This document shows, piece by piece, positions 15,480 through 24,270 of a DNA stretch of 64,000 nucleotides. The translations under genes were made by a program, and so were the position numbers. The notes under the pieces are model-generated. The model was not told where the DNA came from. It ran no database searches and was given only the letters and a program-made list of their open reading frames with translations. The DNA comes from Pseudomonadota bacterium (lineage in GTDB: Bacteria; Pseudomonadota; Alphaproteobacteria; Rhizobiales; Phreatobacteraceae). The first letter of the stretch is position 1, and each line of letters begins with the position of its first letter. The stretch lies in contig JAIUOO010000003.1 in NCBI GenBank assembly GCA_020161695.1, positions 248,101 through 312,100 of the forward strand. The letters run 5' to 3'.

Positions 15480-16487
15480 ATGAAACCACTCGACACCATC
15501 ATCAACGCGGCCCGCGCCAATCCGCGCCGGATCGTCATGGCGGAAGGCGAAGACGCCCGGATCGTCAAGGGCGCGGTCCGCGCCTCCCGCGATGGCCTTG
15601 CCCGGATCACGCTGCTCGGCCGCTCTGATGTGGTGCAGCGGTTGCTCGCCGAGGAGGGCGCGAGCGCGGCCGACCTTGCCATCGAGGATCCCGCGGCCTC
15701 GCCGAAGTTCGACAGCTATGCCGCCGCCTTTCACCAATTGCGCCAGAGCAAGGGCGTGGACGAGGCGGCAGCACGCCGCGCTATGTGCGATCCGCTCGGC
15801 TATGCGGCCATGATGGTGCGGCTGGACGATGCCGACGGCACGATCGGCGGTGCGGTCGCAACGACGGCCGACACGGTGCGGACGGCGCTCCAGATCATTG
15901 GGCCGGCGCCCGGCGCAGCACTTGTTTCGAGCTTCTTCCTGATGATGCTGTGCGAGCCTCATCACGCGAAGAAGGGCGCTTTCGCCTTCGCCGATTGCGG
16001 CCTGGTGGTCGAACCCGACGCCGCTCAACTCGCGAGCATCGCGCTATCCACCGCGCACTCGCTAGCGACGTTGACCGGAGAAATCCCGAAGGTCGCCATG
16101 CTGTCGTTCTCGACCAATGGCAGCGCGGTCCATCAGCGCGTCGAAAAGGTGGTGCAAGCGACCGAACTGGCGCGTGCCGCCGACCCATCCCTCGCCATCG
16201 ACGGCGAGTTGCAGTTCGACGCTGCTTTCGTCGAAGCGATCAATGCGTCCAAGGCCCCCGGCTCGGTCACCAAGGGCGAGGCCAACGTGCTGGTCTTCCC
16301 CAATCTGGACGCCGCCAATATCGGCTACAAGATCGCCCAGCGGATCGGCGGTGCGAAGGCAATTGGGCCGATCTTGCAGGGGCTCAACAAGCCGGCCAAC
16401 GACCTGTCGCGCGGCTGCAGCGCCGAGGATGTCTACGACATGATCGCGGTGACCAGCGTCATGGCGGGAAGCACAACGCGCCAGTGA
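15480..16487 (+). CDS. pta: Phosphate acetyltransferase
   Basis: 335 aa, the short single-domain Pta (PTA_PTB family) without the N-terminal regulatory domain of the E. coli enzyme. Converts acetyl phosphate from Xsc plus CoA to acetyl-CoA. Starts MKPLDTIINAARANPRRIVMAEG, and the conserved CoA/phosphate region is near KGEANVLVFPNLDAANIGYK. It follows the exporter gene by 20 bp and closes the sulfonate operon. The next gene is convergent. Confidence 0.93.
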   Translation: MKPLDTIINAARANPRRIVMAEGEDARIVKGAVRASRDGLARITLLGRSDVVQRLLAEEGASAADLAIEDPAASPKFDSYAAAFHQLRQSKGVDEAAARRAMCDPLGYAAMMVRLDDADGTIGGAVATTADTVRTALQIIGPAPGAALVSSFFLMMLCEPHHAKKGAFAFADCGLVVEPDAAQLASIALSTAHSLATLTGEIPKVAMLSFSTNGSAVHQRVEKVVQATELARAADPSLAIDGELQFDAAFVEAINASKAPGSVTKGEANVLVFPNLDAANIGYKIAQRIGGAKAIGPILQGLNKPANDLSRGCSAEDVYDMIAVTSVMAGSTTRQ

Positions 16488-16656
16488 CAACCGGCGCGGT
16501 CGGGTTTGAGGGGCCGCGCAGCCTCGCCCTGCGGCCAGTTCGGACTGCCGACTTCGGCGTGCCTTGGCGGGAGGGCTCGACAAGAACCGTCGCAGCCAAG
16601 CCCCATGGCAAAGGGTTAACCGGGCGACGTTCAGCGCCGCACGGCTAACTGTCACG

Positions 16657-18261
16657 TCAGCGCGGCGGCGTGGTCCAGTGGAGTTCGTGCATCGGCGACA
16701 TCGCACCCCAGATCGATGTCGACAGACCGCCGAGAGTCTTCTGGAAGACGCCGACATAGGGCAGCGTGTTGATGAAGAAGATCGGCGCATCGTCGACGAC
16801 GATCTTCTGGAACTCGGCGTAGAGCGCCTTGCGGGCGGCGAGATCCGGTTCGATGCCCGCCTTGGCGAGCAGTTCGTCGACCCGCGGGTTGTTGTAGCCC
16901 TGCGTGTTGGACCAGATCACGCCCTTGCGGATGTTGGTGCTGAGATAGGTCCGGTCGACGCCGATCACCGGATCGCCCCAGTTGAAGACGGTGTCGAGGG
17001 TCAAGTCGAAATCCCACGAACCGACCCGGTGCGCCCAGGTCGCGAAATCGGGCGAGGTGCGGACCTGGACGTCGATCCCGACCTTCCGGAGCTGCGGCTT
17101 GAGATACTCGGCGGTGCTTTTCACCACTTCGTTGCCGGGCGAATAGTCCACCGTCAGGGTGAAGCGCGTCCCGTCGGCCTTGCGCTTGTGGCCGGCCTGT
17201 TCGAGCAGCTGGTTCGCCTTGTCGAGGTTCAGCTCGTACTTCTCGACATCGGCCGTATAGAAGGGCGAATTGGGCGCGATCGGACCCGTTGCCGCCTTCG
17301 CCCGGTCGAGGAGCAGGCGCTTCAGGATGAAATTCCGGTCGGTGGCGAAGCAGATGGCCTGACGCACGCGCTTGTCGTCGAGGGGGGCCTTCTGCGTGTT
17401 GAAGGCCAGCCAGGTGAGCGCGCCGATGCCCTCGAAGCCCTTGTCCGAGATCGAGAGGGAAGCATTCCGGGCCAGTCGCGCCGTATCCCGCGGAGCCGAC
17501 AGATAGGGCAGCATGTGGGCTTCGCTCCGCTCCATGGCGAGCATGATCGCGGTCGGGTCGTTGATGTAGCGAAAGATGATGCGGTCCAGCAGCGGCCGGT
17601 CCGGAATGAAGAACTTGTCGTTGCGCTCCAGAATGGTGTGCTCGCCGCGCTTGAACTCGACGAGCTTGAACGGTCCGGAGCCGATGGGAGCGCTGTTCGC
17701 CGGATGGTTCCTCAGGTCCACGCCGTCATCGAAGACATGCTTCGGCAGGATCGGGCACAGGGCCGGCGACATCGCCAGAAGCAATGCCGGATGAGGCCTG
17801 CTGAGCCTGATTACCACGGTGTGCGCGTCCGGCGTCTCGACCGATGAGACGGGCGCGAACATCTGCTGGAACGGATGGTACTTCTTGACCGTCATCACCG
17901 AGAACGCCACGTCCTCCGAGGTGATCGGCTTGCCGTCATGGAAGGTCGCACCCTCGACCAGTTTCAGCGTCAGCGACCTGCCGTCGGCAGCCATCTCCCA
18001 GCTCTTGGCGAGGTAGGGCTGAGGCCGCCAGTTTGCGTCGAAGCGCAGCGGGCTGGCGAAGATCTGCGTACCCGGAACGGCAGTCGCGACGCCCGACTGC
18101 ACCGCAGGATTAAGATGCCGCGCGCCGCCGCCAGCTTCGGGAATGATGAGCGTGCCGCCGCGCCGCGGCGACTGCGCCGAGGCCCAGTCGAGACCGGCGG
18201 CAAGAGCAGCGCTCGTAGTGGCTGACAGAAGGGCAAATTCTCGCCTGGAAAGGAGTCCCAT
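16657..18261 (-). CDS. Peptide-type ABC substrate-binding protein (SBP family 5)
   Basis: 534 aa from ATG 18261, with GGGGA upstream. The N-terminal signal SRREFALLSATTSAALAAG is twin-arginine-like. The mature part has the family 5 (DppA/OppA) pattern: GGTLIIPEAG start, RFDANWRPQPYLAKSWEMA, and FHDGKPITSEDVAFSV. A periplasmic receptor for oligopeptide-like or amide substrates. It is separate from the matching permease/ATPase genes (21351-25247), with two plus-strand genes in between. Its promoter region carries TauR-type repeats, so its ligand may be a sulfonate conjugate. Confidence 0.9.
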   Translation of the reverse strand: MGLLSRREFALLSATTSAALAAGLDWASAQSPRRGGTLIIPEAGGGARHLNPAVQSGVATAVPGTQIFASPLRFDANWRPQPYLAKSWEMAADGRSLTLKLVEGATFHDGKPITSEDVAFSVMTVKKYHPFQQMFAPVSSVETPDAHTVVIRLSRPHPALLLAMSPALCPILPKHVFDDGVDLRNHPANSAPIGSGPFKLVEFKRGEHTILERNDKFFIPDRPLLDRIIFRYINDPTAIMLAMERSEAHMLPYLSAPRDTARLARNASLSISDKGFEGIGALTWLAFNTQKAPLDDKRVRQAICFATDRNFILKRLLLDRAKAATGPIAPNSPFYTADVEKYELNLDKANQLLEQAGHKRKADGTRFTLTVDYSPGNEVVKSTAEYLKPQLRKVGIDVQVRTSPDFATWAHRVGSWDFDLTLDTVFNWGDPVIGVDRTYLSTNIRKGVIWSNTQGYNNPRVDELLAKAGIEPDLAARKALYAEFQKIVVDDAPIFFINTLPYVGVFQKTLGGLSTSIWGAMSPMHELHWTTPPR

Positions 18262-18335
18262 TGATAATCCCCTGTTCTGCGCTCTGGTTGTTTTATGCCG
18301 CAGGCCGGCAACGGTATTGAGCCGGGCGCGGGCGA

Positions 18336-18370
18336 TTGTAGGCCCAGATTTCCAAGACCTATGGGACCAG
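18336..18370 (-). promoter_or_regulatory. TauR-type direct repeats in the divergent binding-protein/amidohydrolase promoter
   Basis: On the minus strand CTGGTCCCATAGG (complement of 18358-18370) and CTGGGCCTACAA (complement of 18336-18347) are 23 bp apart in direct orientation. The first copy is identical over 13 bp to the one before the MocR gene. This 342-bp intergenic region (18262-18603) separates the minus-strand binding-protein gene from the plus-strand amidohydrolase gene. A further single match, CTGGCCCTATCG, lies at 18498. No open reading frame is likely in the gap. Confidence 0.6.
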
Positions 18371-18603
18371 ACGGCCTGGCGGCCTGCCACGATCGCATCG
18401 CCTTGCGGCGGCCGGTGCGAGCCATGGCAACGCGGTGCCGGGCCGGTCCGTCGCGACCACGTGATGGCGGGCACGTGGCCTCACCGAAGGCGGCCATCTG
18501 GCCCTATCGGCGCCGCCGAACGCCGCCCTAGGCTGACCTGCCGCGGCCGGATTTGCCGCCCGTTCGGCACTGTCCAGCTTGCGCATCCGCGGGGAGACTT
18601 CAA

Positions 18604-20244
18604 GTGCTCGACGAGACCGTCATCTACAAGGCACGCAAGATCATCACCATGAACCCCGATCGGCCCGTCGCGACCCATGTCGCGGTACGGGGCGGGCGCA
18701 TTCTCGGTGTCGGTTCGCTCGACGACCTCCGGGGCTGGAGCAAGCGGGACGTCGACATGACCCTCGCCGACAAGGTGCTGATGCCCGGCATGGTGGAGGG
18801 CCACAGCCACGCGTTCGAGGGGCTCGTCTGGGACCATACCTATGTTGGCTCCTACGAGCGCCGCGATCCTGACGGCAAGGCGTGGCCGGGGGTCGGCACC
18901 ATCGAAGCGCTGATCGCGCGGCTCAAGGAAGCCGAGGCGCGCCTCGGCTCGCCCGACCAGACGTTGACCGGCTGGGGCTTCGATCCCCTGTTCGTCGAGC
19001 GGCGTCTGACTGCGGCGGATCTCGACCGGGTATCGACGACACGGCCGGTCGTCGTGCAGCACGCGAGCGGCCACATCATTAATGCCAATTCCCTCGTGAT
19101 GGAAAAGGCAGGCATCACGCCCAGCACCAATTCAGAATTCATCCTGCGCGATTCCGAAGGCAGGCTGACGGGTGAGTTTGCCGGTCAGGTCGGTCGCTTC
19201 ATGCTCGCCAAGGCGATCGGCGGCACCGGCCTTGCCGACCTCGGCGACCGGCCCGATGCCGTCCGCCGCTTCGCCAAGGCCGCGCAGATGACCGGCGTCA
19301 CCACCGCGACCGACCTGCACAACGACCTTTCCGAGAAAACCGTCGAAACCTTCCGGTCGGTCACCGCCGAAGACGATTTTCCGATCCGGCTGGTTCCGGC
19401 ATTTCGCGGAACCCACACCCGCGAGGACGCCGTCGCCTATATCGGCAGCCTGCAGCGCTACAACTCGTCGAAGCTCCGCTTCGGTCTCGTGAAGCTCATC
19501 GCCGACGGATCGATCCAGGGGTTCACCGCGCGCCTGCGCTGGCCGGGCTATTTCAACGGCAGCAAGAACGGCCTCTGGTACATCGCTCCCGACGAACTGA
19601 AGGGGCTCGTGAAGCGCTATCACGAGGCTGGCCTGCAGGTGCATATTCACACCAATGGCGACGAGGCCACCGAGGCCGCGCTCGACGCCATCGAGCACGT
19701 TCTGGCGGATGTCCCGCGCCGCGATCACCGGCACACGCTGCAGCATTGCCAGATGGCCAGCGCCGCCCAGTTCAGGCGCATGGCCGCGCTGGGGGTCTGC
19801 GTCAATCTGTTTGCCAACCACATCTACTACTGGGGTGACGCGCACCTCGCCCACACGATGGGACCGGACCGCGCCGACCGGCTCGACGCCTGCGCCACGG
19901 CGCTTGCCACGGGCGTCCCCTTCGCGATGCACAGCGACGCTCCCGTCACGCCCATCGGCCCGCTCTTCACGGCGTGGTGCGCGGTCAACCGCAAGACGCT
20001 GTCCGGGCGGGTCCTCGGCGCCGAGCAGCGCATCTCGGTGATGGACGCGCTGCGTGCAATGACCCTCGGCGCGGCCTACACTCTCAAGATGGACGCGGAT
20101 ATCGGCAGCATCGAGGTCGGCAAGTTCGCCGATTTCGCGGTGCTCGAGGACGACCCCACCGAGGTGAACCCTGAGGCGCTCAAGGATGTGCGTGTCTGGG
20201 GCACGGTGGTTGGCGGCCGCATATTCCCGGCGCCGAGGACCTGA
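18604..20244 (+). CDS. Metal-dependent amidohydrolase (YtcJ/Amidohydro_3 type)
   Basis: 546 aa from GTG 18604, with GGGGAGA 6 nt upstream. The first 25 residues form the usual small beta domain (TVIYKARKIITMNPD). The metal-binding HxH is in VEGHSHAFEG, later His residues are in QVHIHTNGDEA and LQHCQMA, and the catalytic Asp is in MHSDAPVTPIG. Members hydrolyse N-acyl, amide or cyclic amide bonds, usually in the cytoplasm. It is coupled to a CobW-type metallochaperone gene 2 bp downstream and shares a TauR-type control region with the divergent binding protein. The substrate is unknown; an N-acylated or peptidyl amine is plausible. Confidence 0.88.
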   Translation: MLDETVIYKARKIITMNPDRPVATHVAVRGGRILGVGSLDDLRGWSKRDVDMTLADKVLMPGMVEGHSHAFEGLVWDHTYVGSYERRDPDGKAWPGVGTIEALIARLKEAEARLGSPDQTLTGWGFDPLFVERRLTAADLDRVSTTRPVVVQHASGHIINANSLVMEKAGITPSTNSEFILRDSEGRLTGEFAGQVGRFMLAKAIGGTGLADLGDRPDAVRRFAKAAQMTGVTTATDLHNDLSEKTVETFRSVTAEDDFPIRLVPAFRGTHTREDAVAYIGSLQRYNSSKLRFGLVKLIADGSIQGFTARLRWPGYFNGSKNGLWYIAPDELKGLVKRYHEAGLQVHIHTNGDEATEAALDAIEHVLADVPRRDHRHTLQHCQMASAAQFRRMAALGVCVNLFANHIYYWGDAHLAHTMGPDRADRLDACATALATGVPFAMHSDAPVTPIGPLFTAWCAVNRKTLSGRVLGAEQRISVMDALRAMTLGAAYTLKMDADIGSIEVGKFADFAVLEDDPTEVNPEALKDVRVWGTVVGGRIFPAPRT

Positions 20245-20246
20245 CC

Positions 20247-21245
20247 GTGGTGCGGACGCCTGTCACCGTCATCGGGGGCTTTCTGGGCGCGGGCAAGACG
20301 ACGCTGCTGAACCACCTGCTGCGTCACACCGATCAGCGGCTGGCCGTTCTCGTCAACGACTTCGGCGAGATCAACATCGACGCCGAGCTGATCGCCAGCC
20401 ATGACGGCAACACGGTGAACCTGTCCAATGGCTGCATCTGCTGCAGCATCGGCGACAGCCTCGTCGAGGCGCTCATCGGCGTCATGCAACAGGCCGAGCG
20501 GCCCGAGCACATCGTCATCGAGGCGAGCGGCGTCGCAGACCCCGCCCGCATCGCGGAGCTCGCCACGCTTGATGCCTCGCTGGAACTGAACGCCGTGGTC
20601 GTGCTGACCGACGCGCCACGCCTTCCCGATCTGGTTCGCGACAAATATGTCGGCGATGTCGTCGAGCAGCAGCTTCAGTCTGCCGACCTGATCATCATGA
20701 ACAAGATCGACAGGCTCTCGGCAATCGACCGGCGGGACGCGACCGAGGTGCTGCTTCGACTGGCTCCCGATGCGCGCGTCATCGAGGCGGTGAATGCCAG
20801 CGTGCCCGGGGAGCTCGTGCTCGATGCCGGCCGCGACCTCGACGCGCTCGCGACCGCCCCGCCCTCATCCGGCACCGGCAGTTGCTGCCATGGACCGGAC
20901 TGCAACGACCCCGATCATCACCATGATCATCACGGTCATGACCATGACCGGCGGCATGCCAATTTGTTCGCGACCTGCACTCTGTCCGCCGACAAGCCGG
21001 TGCCCCGGGCTGCCCTGGCCCGGTTCCTCGACGGACTTCCGAAGGACGTACTGCGGCTCAAGGGCCTGGTGCTAACCGACGAGAATCCGTCGCGGCCCAT
21101 GCTGCTGCAGATGGTCGGCCGCCGCTGGACCCTCGACGCGGACCACCGGCTGGATGTCGCGCCGAAGACCCGCCTCGTCGCCATCGCGGTCGCGGCGGAA
21201 TTTGATGCCGCCAACCTTCAGCGGGGCTTTGCCGCCCTGCAGTAG
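20247..21245 (+). CDS. CobW/COG0523-family G3E GTPase, metal chaperone
   Basis: 332 aa from GTG 20247. The G1 loop is GGFLGAGKTTLL, the metal-binding CICC motif is at residues 63-66 (NGCICCSIGD), the G4 motif reads NKID, and a histidine/cysteine-rich loop around residues 208-235 includes CCHGPDC and HHHDHHGHDHD. A C-terminal CobW_C domain follows. The family delivers zinc or other metals to client enzymes at the cost of GTP. It starts 2 bp after a metal-dependent amidohydrolase, its probable client. Zinc homeostasis in general is the alternative; no Zur-type site is evident. Confidence 0.9.
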   Translation: MVRTPVTVIGGFLGAGKTTLLNHLLRHTDQRLAVLVNDFGEINIDAELIASHDGNTVNLSNGCICCSIGDSLVEALIGVMQQAERPEHIVIEASGVADPARIAELATLDASLELNAVVVLTDAPRLPDLVRDKYVGDVVEQQLQSADLIIMNKIDRLSAIDRRDATEVLLRLAPDARVIEAVNASVPGELVLDAGRDLDALATAPPSSGTGSCCHGPDCNDPDHHHDHHGHDHDRRHANLFATCTLSADKPVPRAALARFLDGLPKDVLRLKGLVLTDENPSRPMLLQMVGRRWTLDADHRLDVAPKTRLVAIAVAAEFDAANLQRGFAALQ

Positions 21246-21328
21246 CGAACTAGTCAGCCCCAGCGCGCATCGCGGCGACCTCTCGGCGGGCCTTGAACCC
21301 GCCCTGGTCTGTCGTCTCGACTAGCCTC

Positions 21329-21348
21329 AGGCGGCCGATGCCGCTTTT
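21329..21348 (+). terminator. Weak intrinsic terminator after the CobW-type gene
   Basis: AGGCGGC (21329-21335), loop CGAT, GCCGCTT and a short T run (21345-21348). It lies just before the end of the convergent ATPase gene at 21351. Confidence 0.5.
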
Positions 21349-21350
21349 CC

Positions 21351-22382
21351 CTAAACAGGACTGTCGGCATCGGCCGGAAGCGCGTGATGCGGTGCCTCGC
21401 CACTATCCGTGACGAGATGGCACGCGACGCTCCGGCCGCCCGCGACCTGGCGCAGCTGCGGCTCCTCGCGGCGGCACCGCTCCTCCGCGAACGGGCAGCG
21501 GCCGGCGAACCGGCAGCCGCGCGGCAGCATGATCGGGCTCGGCGGGTCGCCCTGAAGGCGCACCCGCTGCCTGCTTCCGCCGCTTGCGCCCGGCACCGCC
21601 GACAGCAGCGCCCACGTGTAGGGATGCAGCGGCTGCGCGAACAGGCTGTTACGATCGGTCAGCTCGACAATGCGGCCAAGATACATGACCGCGATCTGGT
21701 CGCAGAGATACTGGACCACGCGGAGATCGTGAGAGATGAACAGGTAGGAGAGGCCAAAATCCCGCTGAAGTTCGACCAGCAGGTTCAGGGTCTGGGCCTG
21801 GATCGCCACGTCGAGCGCCGATACCGGCTCGTCGCAAACGATGAGATCGGGACGACTCGCGAGCGCGCGCGCGATCCCGACGCGCTGGCGCTGGCCTCCC
21901 GAGAACTGATGCGGGAACAGGGCCAGCTGTTCGGGCCGAAGCCCGACCCGTCGGAACAGTTCGGTGACGCGATCGGCGCGCTCCGCCGGTGCCCCGACCT
22001 CCATGAGATCGAGCGGCTCGCGCACGATGTCACCGACCCGGGTCCGCGGATTGAGCGACGAATAGGGATCCTGGAAGATCATCTGGAACCGGCGGCGCGC
22101 ACGCCGCAGCGACTCGCCGCTCAGCGTGGTGAGGTCGGTGCCATCCAGCTCGATCGACCCGCTCGTGGCGGTGATCAGCTGCATCACCGCAAGGGCGGTG
22201 GTCGTCTTGCCGGAACCGCTTTCGCCGACGATGCCGAATGTCGTGCGCCGCGGCAGCGAGAAGCTCACACCATCGACGGCGTGGACGGTCCGTTGCGGCG
22301 CGAACGGATGCGGCCGTGGCAGCGGAAAATGGACCTTGAGGTCCGAGACGTGAAGAAGCGGGGGATCGGCAATCGGGCTCAT
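21351..22382 (-). CDS. Peptide ABC transporter ATP-binding protein (OppF/DppF type)
   Basis: 343 aa from ATG 22382, overlapping the stop of the preceding ATPase gene by 4 bp (ATGA). Walker A is GESGSGKTTTA, the signature FSGGQRQRVGIARAL, Walker B LIVCDEPVSALD. The C-terminal Opp/Dpp extension carries the cysteine cluster PRGCRFAGRCPFAEERC seen in this subfamily. Last gene of a minus-strand unit of two permeases and two ATPases. It energises import of peptide-like compounds. Confidence 0.93.
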   Translation of the reverse strand: MSPIADPPLLHVSDLKVHFPLPRPHPFAPQRTVHAVDGVSFSLPRRTTFGIVGESGSGKTTTALAVMQLITATSGSIELDGTDLTTLSGESLRRARRRFQMIFQDPYSSLNPRTRVGDIVREPLDLMEVGAPAERADRVTELFRRVGLRPEQLALFPHQFSGGQRQRVGIARALASRPDLIVCDEPVSALDVAIQAQTLNLLVELQRDFGLSYLFISHDLRVVQYLCDQIAVMYLGRIVELTDRNSLFAQPLHPYTWALLSAVPGASGGSRQRVRLQGDPPSPIMLPRGCRFAGRCPFAEERCRREEPQLRQVAGGRSVACHLVTDSGEAPHHALPADADSPV

Positions 22383-23371
22383 GGGACCAACACGTCGTCG
22401 AGGAGCCAGCAGGCGGCGGCATGATCGGGAGCGACGGCGCAGGCCTGCGGAATGGCCTGGCGACACCGCGGCATGGCATGCGCGCAGCGCGGCGCGAATG
22501 AACAGCCCGGCGGCAGGCGGTTCAGCGGCGGCACGATGCCCGGGATTTCCTCGAGACGCTGGCGTTCCGTCCCGGTGGTGAAATGCGGGATGCAGGCGAT
22601 CAGGGCCTTCGTGTAGGGATGCTGCGGCCGCGCCAGCACGGCGTCGGCCCGGCCCTCCTCGATCTTGCGGCCGGCATACATGACGACGACGCGGTCGGCA
22701 GTGTCGGTGACGACGCCCATATCGTGCGTGATCAGCAGGATCGCCGTTCCGAACCGTTGCTGGATCTCCTTCAGGAGATCGAGGATCTGGGCCTGCACCG
22801 TGACGTCGAGCGCCGTGGTCGGCTCGTCGGCGATCAGCAGCTTCGGCCGGCAGGCGAGCGCCATGGCGATCATCGCACGCTGGCGCATGCCGCCCGACAG
22901 CTGGTGCGGATAGTCGTGAACGCGCTGCTCGGGCGCGGGAATGCTGACGGCCTGAAGCAGTTCCACCGCACGGCTGAGCGCCGTCTTGCGATCGAGACCT
23001 TCGTGGAGGCGTAGCGTTTCAGCGATCTGGTTCCCGATCGTGAAGACCGGGTTCAGCGCCGTCATCGGCTCCTGGAATATCATCGAGATATCCTTGCCGC
23101 GCATGCGCAGGAGCCGCTGCGGCGTGGCCCCGACGAGTTCCTCGCCTTCCAGCCGGATGCTGCCGCTGCGGATCATGCCGTTCGGCTGCGGCACGAGCCC
23201 CATGAGCGCGAGCCCGGTCATGCTCTTGCCGCTGCCGGATTCGCCGACGAGACAGACCGTCTCGCCCGCCGCGATGTCGAACGAGACGTCGTGGAGAACG
23301 CGCGTCTCGGTCGACCGTGATTTGAAGACGACGTTCAGGTCCTCGACACGCAGGAGGGGTTCGCGGGTCAT
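22379..23371 (-). CDS. Peptide ABC transporter ATP-binding protein (OppD/DppD type)
   Basis: 330 aa from ATG 23371, overlapping the permease stop (ATGA). Walker [12 protein letters not shown], signature [15 protein letters not shown], Walker [13 protein letters not shown], and the C-terminal cysteine cluster [17 protein letters not shown]. It works as a heterodimer with the following OppF-type ATPase. The four-gene overlap chain shows translational coupling. Confidence 0.93.
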   Translation of the reverse strand: MTREPLLRVEDLNVVFKSRSTETRVLHDVSFDIAAGETVCLVGESGSGKSMTGLALMGLVPQPNGMIRSGSIRLEGEELVGATPQRLLRMRGKDISMIFQEPMTALNPVFTIGNQIAETLRLHEGLDRKTALSRAVELLQAVSIPAPEQRVHDYPHQLSGGMRQRAMIAMALACRPKLLIADEPTTALDVTVQAQILDLLKEIQQRFGTAILLITHDMGVVTDTADRVVVMYAGRKIEEGRADAVLARPQHPYTKALIACIPHFTTGTERQRLEEIPGIVPPLNRLPPGCSFAPRCAHAMPRCRQAIPQACAVAPDHAAACWLLDDVLVP

Positions 23372-24270
23372 CGCTCTCGGAGCCTCGGGTTGAAGGCCTC
23401 GTTCAGTCCGTCGCCGATCAGGCTGATGCTGAGCACGGTCAGGAAGATGGCGACGCCGGGAATGGTGGCCGCCCACCAGGCGTCGAGCATGTAGGGACGG
23501 TTGCCGCCCATCATCCGGCCCCAGCTCATCAGGTTGGGATCGCCGAGCCCGAGGAAGCTGAGGCCGCTTTCGAACAGGATGGCGACGCCGGTCGTCAGCG
23601 TTGCCGAGACAATCAGCGGCGGCAGCGCATTAGGCAGCACCACGCGCCAGATCAGCCTGCGGTTGCGGGCGCCGATCGAGCGCGCCGCCTTGACATATTC
23701 CAGCCCCTTGATGCGCAGGAACTCCGCCCGCGTCAGTCGCGCGGAACTGGTCCAGCTGACGATGCCGATCGAGACGGCAACGCTCCACAGCGTCGGCGAG
23801 AAGATCGTCACGATCGCCATGGCGAGCAGCAGCGGTGGCATGACCTGGAACACCTCGGTGAGGCGCATCAGCACCCGGTCCACCATGCCGCCGTAGAAGC
23901 CGGCGAGCGCCCCGACCGTGACCCCGATCGTCATCGTCAGAGCGGCGGCGATCAGCCCGACCGCGAGGCTGACCTTGCCGCCATTGACGATGCCGGCGGT
24001 GATGTCGCGCCCGAGATAGTCCGTGCCGAGCAGCGCCCCTTCCTCGCCGGGCGGCGAGAGCGGGGCCGATACGATGTCGAACGGATCGACCGGGTAGAGC
24101 TTGGGGCCGATCAGCGTCATCAGCAGGAAGGCCGCCAGAATGACGAGCCCCGCCACGGCCGACCCATTGCGCCGGAACATGCGCCAGGCATCGCGGGCCG
24201 GGCTGGCCGCCGGCGCGGGCATGTCCACGGCCTTGTCGGCATCGTTGAGGTCTGGCGCGATGAGACTCAT
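23368..24270 (-). CDS. Peptide ABC transporter permease (DppC/OppC type)
   Basis: 300 aa from ATG 24270 (MSLIAPDLND). A short N-terminal tail is followed by the family signature GTDYLGRDI, about six membrane helices, and the EAA-like loop near ARSIGARNRRLIWRVVLPNALPP (two parts of it are visible). Forms the channel with the DppB-type permease. ATGA overlaps on both sides. Confidence 0.93.
   Translation of the reverse strand: MSLIAPDLNDADKAVDMPAPAASPARDAWRMFRRNGSAVAGLVILAAFLLMTLIGPKLYPVDPFDIVSAPLSPPGEEGALLGTDYLGRDITAGIVNGGKVSLAVGLIAAALTMTIGVTVGALAGFYGGMVDRVLMRLTEVFQVMPPLLLAMAIVTIFSPTLWSVAVSIGIVSWTSSARLTRAEFLRIKGLEYVKAARSIGARNRRLIWRVVLPNALPPLIVSATLTTGVAILFESGLSFLGLGDPNLMSWGRMMGGNRPYMLDAWWAATIPGVAIFLTVLSISLIGDGLNEAFNPRLRER

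Noticed and set aside
18262..18603. A hidden small gene in the longest intergenic region
   Set aside because: The short frames lack ribosome sites and family resemblance; the region is better explained as a divergent promoter with repeats.
22379..22391. ATGGGACCA looking like another MocR box
   Set aside because: It is the coding overlap of the OppD-type stop and OppF-type start, it has no second copy 23 bp away, and it is not in a promoter region.
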